Below, in pieces: positions 5,910 through 8,444 of a stretch of DNA of 8,444 nt. Under the pieces are notes generated by a model. The model saw nothing but the letters and a program-made list of their open reading frames with translations. It was not told the origin of the DNA and made no database searches. The stretch's first letter is position 1, and each line of letters opens with the position of its first letter. The DNA is from Promethearchaeota archaeon. Its GTDB lineage: Archaea; Asgardarchaeota; Lokiarchaeia; Sigynarchaeales; SOKP01. The stretch is taken from assembly GCA_014729315.1 (NCBI GenBank), contig WJKD01000396.1, positions 1 to 8,444 of the forward strand, given 5' to 3'. Both the position numbers and the translations under genes were made by a program.

Positions 5910-7112
5910 CTATTTTATCTTCTCTTCTGATTTTTTCCAGCCCACAGAATTTATTTCTCTAATTTTTTGGATAAAGGTATCTTTCGAAATCTTGTCCTCG
6001 TCTGATAATACCTTATTCACTGTATCAATTAATCCTTTCTCTATATTTCTAAGTTGATTTTGATATTTGTCTCGATCTGGATTTTCTCGATTTGGTTTTT
6101 TTTTATAGGGTTTAATAAACTTTGAATGACGCGTCCAAAACCAAGTTTCGTCTATTTCAGTAAAGGGTCCGGGATGTTCGGCTGTAAATATGAACCCTTC
6201 AGCAGGAAATATATAGGGTTTGAAAATACTTAAACAAGGTATAGTACTACCAGTAAACCAATGAATGTTTTTTTTTCCTTTTGATCGAAGCAACGAAACT
6301 TGAGACCCTGTAGATTGGTTGTTCCGAGAATGCATACAAATCCCTACTTCATGCTCTCGTAGAAAATTCATCATATTTTCGGGACTCACTTCTCCCCTAT
6401 TATTTGATAATTGATTTAGAGAACATCCATCTCTTGTATCTGGTGGAAATTCTTCAGGTAAAGGAGAAGGAGAAAAAATTAATTTAAAGTCAAAATCGTC
6501 TTCATTTTTACAATAACCCTCCTCGATGGCGTGCTGAATTATCCCATCTCTTCTCATATCACCTTTTCCTCGAATTGAAATATTATTAGAAATCGATCGA
6601 TATTTGTCAACTTTCTCCACAATCCACCACCTTCCTGCCATTTCTAAGACATAAGCCTCTTTTGGATCGACAATTATACATGAATTGTGATAATTTAAAC
6701 CTTTTTCGTTGTGCGCTCCCCCTTGACCGTATGTTTCTAATAGCAACGTAATAATATCAAGAGCTCCTTTAGCGGTTTTTCCTCTTTCGAGCCCCAACCT
6801 CAAAAGATCCATTCCCAATAATCCTCTTTCTTCGAGAGGTTCTTTGGTTGCTACGGCTTCATTACCTATTACGACCCCATATTCATTTGCACCCATTTCT
6901 GCCCCCCAGATCCAGTAAGGTTGGCTTAAAATAACTGCCGCTGTTTCGGACACTTGTGGTATAGAAATATGCGTGCAATTTAACTCTTCGTCCAATGAAT
7001 GTTTCATTCGTGGAGAATAAGTTAAAATTTGAGCTTCTTTTTCAATTCGATCGCTGTTTTTTCCAAAAACTACCGTATTATTATTGTTAAAACTTACATA
7101 AGTATCGCACAT
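5910..7112 (-). CDS. Secernin-family peptidase C69-like protein (first of a tandem pair)
   Basis: This second 400-residue secernin paralog is the first gene of the leftward unit. The N-terminus is MCDTYVSFNNNNTVVFGKNS followed by DR, with Cys2 as predicted nucleophile; compared with its neighbour it lacks three residues in the first loop. Shared blocks are CTHISIPQVSETAAVILSQP (46-65), YWIWGAEMGANEYG (66-79), VIGNEAV (81-87), LLGMDLLRLGLERGKTAKGAL, YGQGGAHN, SIRGKGDMRR and FTGSTIPCLSIFKPY. YWIWGAEMGANEYGV is very close to the matching block I recall from human secernins. The start is secure: AAGGTGA lies 6 nt upstream and the Cys must directly follow Met. The gene ends in TAG, immediately followed by the ATG of its neighbour. 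Predicted to be a cytosolic amidohydrolase or dipeptidase; substrate unknown. Equal lengths and close similarity indicate a tandem duplication with later divergence. Confidence 0.92.
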   Translation of the reverse strand: MCDTYVSFNNNNTVVFGKNSDRIEKEAQILTYSPRMKHSLDEELNCTHISIPQVSETAAVILSQPYWIWGAEMGANEYGVVIGNEAVATKEPLEERGLLGMDLLRLGLERGKTAKGALDIITLLLETYGQGGAHNEKGLNYHNSCIIVDPKEAYVLEMAGRWWIVEKVDKYRSISNNISIRGKGDMRRDGIIQHAIEEGYCKNEDDFDFKLIFSPSPLPEEFPPDTRDGCSLNQLSNNRGEVSPENMMNFLREHEVGICMHSRNNQSTGSQVSLLRSKGKKNIHWFTGSTIPCLSIFKPYIFPAEGFIFTAEHPGPFTEIDETWFWTRHSKFIKPYKKKPNRENPDRDKYQNQLRNIEKGLIDTVNKVLSDEDKISKDTFIQKIREINSVGWKKSEEKIK

Positions 7113-7118
7113 AAAAAA

Positions 7119-7125
7119 TCACCTT
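7119..7125 (-). promoter_or_regulatory. Strong Shine-Dalgarno site of the first secernin gene
   Basis: AAGGTGA on the minus strand, 6 nt before the ATG at 7112, is a near-perfect match to the archaeal 16S rRNA 3' end complement. It fixes the start of the first gene of the leftward unit and contrasts with the weak or absent sites of the two genes behind it. Confidence 0.75.
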
Positions 7126-7155
7126 ATAATATTATTAATTGGAACTATGACTTTT

Positions 7156-7180
7156 ATTTAAATTATAAATCTATTTTTAT
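7156..7180 (-). promoter_or_regulatory. Candidate TATA/BRE promoter of the secernin-propeller unit
   Basis: On the minus strand an A-rich, BRE-like AAAAATAG is followed by ATTTATAATTTAAAT (7156-7170). A start of transcription about 25 nt further would leave a leader of about 25-30 nt carrying the AAGGTGA site. The whole region is AT-rich, so chance matches are common and this is only the best-placed candidate. Confidence 0.3.
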
Positions 7181-7212
7181 TTTTTATCATATATTAATTA
7201 TGAGTTTATTAA

Positions 7213-7229
7213 TTAGAGTTTAACTCTAA
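7213..7229. repeat. Perfect 8-1-8 inverted repeat, possible operator
   Basis: TTAGAGTT-T-AACTCTAA is a perfect 17-bp palindrome with a one-base centre, in the divergent region between the first secernin gene and glycogen synthase. ATTAAT sequences flank both sides (about 7208-7213 and 7231-7236), extending the symmetry imperfectly. With a one-base centre it cannot form a normal hairpin loop without unpairing, so a dimeric protein-binding site is more likely than an RNA structure. It lies upstream of both putative promoters and could control either gene. Confidence 0.5.
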
Positions 7230-7282
7230 CATTAATTAAAATAAATAAAAAAAATTAATAGCTTTAAAATTTTCTTTGGAAT

Positions 7283-7287
7283 GAGGT
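7283..7287 (+). promoter_or_regulatory. Shine-Dalgarno site deciding the TTG start of glycogen synthase
   Basis: GAGGT lies 8 nt before the TTG at 7296, and an in-frame TAA at 7290-7292 rules out a longer protein. No ATG occurs before the conserved KVGGL motif, so TTG is the start. Confidence 0.65.
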
Positions 7288-7295
7288 ATTAAACT

Positions 7296-8444
7296 TTGAA
7301 CTCTGCTAAAAAAACTATTTGGATATACACCTTTGAATATGCTGGAATCGCAAAAGTTGGAGGTCTGGGAGAGGTCCCCGCAAATCAAGCTAAATATTTA
7401 AAAGATAAATTTGCCTTAAGAGTATTTATTCCTTCTCACGGCCAAATTGATCGTTTACGTAAAACTCGTGGAATAAAAAAGCTTGATTTTGCCTATTCTG
7501 AAGAAATTAATTCTAAAAATTTAAAAATAGAAGGTTTTTCGGAAACTTGTATGATTGGATATTACGAATGTGAAATAGAGGGAGTTAAAATTATCTTATT
7601 GTCCGGAGAGAACGAGTTTACGAAGATATATCTTGACGATAAGATAGTATATAATCCCGATACGTTCACAGGCAAGTTATTATTATTTAGTTTAGGAATG
7701 AGAGCTTACACTGATTATTTAATAAAAAATAAGAATTCACGTATACCTGACTTAATCCACATGCACGATTATCACGTAGTTATACCCTTTATAAACACAA
7801 AACAAGAATTAAACAAAAGGAACTTGGATACATCTTCTTTAATTACTATTCATCTTTTAACTCATCCCAAGTTTGATCTTCAATTTTATTACGCTTGCGG
7901 TGTGTCTGAACAACCAATTAAAATTCTGCTAAAGGATGACTTACATAAAATGACTATGGCTGAGATTTTCGAATTATGTAAAAGAAAAGACACTAAAACC
8001 GAATCAGTTCCCTCTATGGAAAAGATTGGAGCAGTTATCAGCGATTTAGTAACCACAGTAAGTAATTCTTATCTAAAATCGGATATTATTCCCAAACTCG
8101 GTCAAGAATTAATTGAATTCAAGTCAGATTTTGTTTGGGACGGATGCGATTGGGATTTTTATGATATAAAAAGCAAAGTTCTTAATTCATTAGGAGAAGA
8201 AATTCTGGAAGTTCTTAATATTAACACGATTTCAGATATCAAAAGAGCTGACATGAAAAAATATTTGTTAACCTATAAAATTGGAAATTTAGAACAAAGT
8301 CCACTAATAAATTCTGAAAAAGTTTTAAAAGCAATTAATCAAATTTCAAATGGGAATCCTTTTATTAAAAACGGAAACATAAAAGCTTTTAGTTCTTCAG
8401 GTCCTTTAATGATAACAACGGGAAGAATGTCGCCCCAAAAAGGA
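7296..8444 (+). CDS. glgA: Glycogen/starch synthase, GT5 family (3' end off the right edge)
   Basis: This enzyme transfers glucose from ADP- or UDP-glucose to the growing alpha-1,4-glucan in the cytosol. The window has the first 383 codons, ending exactly after the GRMSPQKG motif, so the N-terminal Rossmann domain is complete and the nucleotide-sugar-binding domain has just begun. Visible motifs are AGIAKVGGLGEVPA (16-29, sugar-nucleotide Lys20 and the glycine loop), VFIPSHG, PDLIHMHDYH (about 151-160, HDWH in most relatives), LITIHLL, FYYACGVSE, ISDLVTTVSNSYL, DGCDWDFYD (282-290) and TGRMSPQKG (375-383, with Arg377 and Lys382). The usual NGxD motif reads DGCD here. About 95 residues separate DGCD from the GRMS motif, against roughly 40 in the Pyrococcus-type enzyme as I recall it, so there is a polar insertion near 325-365; another lies near 211-242. 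It diverges from the secernin unit, and the start is TTG with GAGGT upstream. Confidence 0.92.
   Translation, partial: MNSAKKTIWIYTFEYAGIAKVGGLGEVPANQAKYLKDKFALRVFIPSHGQIDRLRKTRGIKKLDFAYSEEINSKNLKIEGFSETCMIGYYECEIEGVKIILLSGENEFTKIYLDDKIVYNPDTFTGKLLLFSLGMRAYTDYLIKNKNSRIPDLIHMHDYHVVIPFINTKQELNKRNLDTSSLITIHLLTHPKFDLQFYYACGVSEQPIKILLKDDLHKMTMAEIFELCKRKDTKTESVPSMEKIGAVISDLVTTVSNSYLKSDIIPKLGQELIEFKSDFVWDGCDWDFYDIKSKVLNSLGEEILEVLNINTISDIKRADMKKYLLTYKIGNLEQSPLINSEKVLKAINQISNGNPFIKNGNIKAFSSSGPLMITTGRMSPQKG

Noticed and set aside
7029..7223. 64-codon plus-strand open frame
   Set aside because: It is antisense to the secure start of the first secernin and its Shine-Dalgarno site, and has no family resemblance.
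1..8444. CRISPR arrays, tRNA/rRNA genes, insertion sequences, prophage or toxin-antitoxin genes
   Set aside because: I looked for spaced direct repeats, tRNA cloverleaf motifs, transposase motifs and terminal inverted repeats and saw none; the repetitive stretches are coding (propeller repeats, Asn-rich codons).

Overview
The window (8,444 bp, strongly AT-rich) looks like an archaeal chromosome, most likely an Asgard archaeon of the Lokiarchaeia type. The firmest clue is a complete gene for ribosomal protein eL33 (L35Ae), which occurs only in archaea and eukaryotes. Supporting clues are archaeal Shine-Dalgarno sites (AAGGTGA, GAGGT), an archaeal-type GT5 glycogen synthase, secernin-like C69 proteins, a WD40/PQQ-like surface propeller, and a large protein combining a B-box/FYVE-like zinc finger with a PH/GRAM-like domain. 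The assignment to Asgard is inference from gene content; no rRNA or other phylogenetic marker was compared.

Layout. Positions 1-2071 (minus) hold the first 690 codons of a large multidomain protein that runs off the left edge: cysteine-rich zinc modules, coiled coil, PH/GRAM-like domain, a long Asn/Tyr/Phe/His-rich region, and the start of a SHOCT-like C-terminal segment. A 293-bp divergent gap follows. A PHP-domain metallohydrolase (2365-2955, plus) then converges on eL33 (2959-3252, minus), with 3 bp between the stop codons. Next, all on the minus strand, come a membrane-anchored beta-propeller gene (3355-4656) and two tandem 400-residue secernin-family genes (4707-5909 and 5910-7112). A 183-bp divergent regulatory region with a perfect 8-1-8 inverted repeat separates them from a glycogen synthase (7296-8444, plus) that runs off the right edge.

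The most notable observations concern TAG codons. The propeller gene has a clean reading frame beginning with a signal-peptide-like sequence at a TTG at 4656, but it is cut at codon 53 by a TAG exactly where the repeat pattern predicts tryptophan (TGG). One gene upstream, the two secernin genes are separated only by a TAG, with zero spacing and in the same frame, so readthrough would give a fused 801-residue double secernin. TAG is also the stop of eL33, so it is a normal stop in this genome. A TGG-to-TAG mutation or a sequence error is the simplest explanation for the propeller; readthrough is the testable alternative.

Secernin, secernin and propeller are probably one transcription unit read leftward from a promoter near 7165, possibly continuing into eL33. 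The cytosolic secernins are predicted N-terminal-nucleophile amidohydrolases. The propeller is predicted to be displayed outside the cell and anchored by its C-terminal membrane helix. No RNA genes, CRISPR arrays, insertion sequences or prophage genes were recognised.
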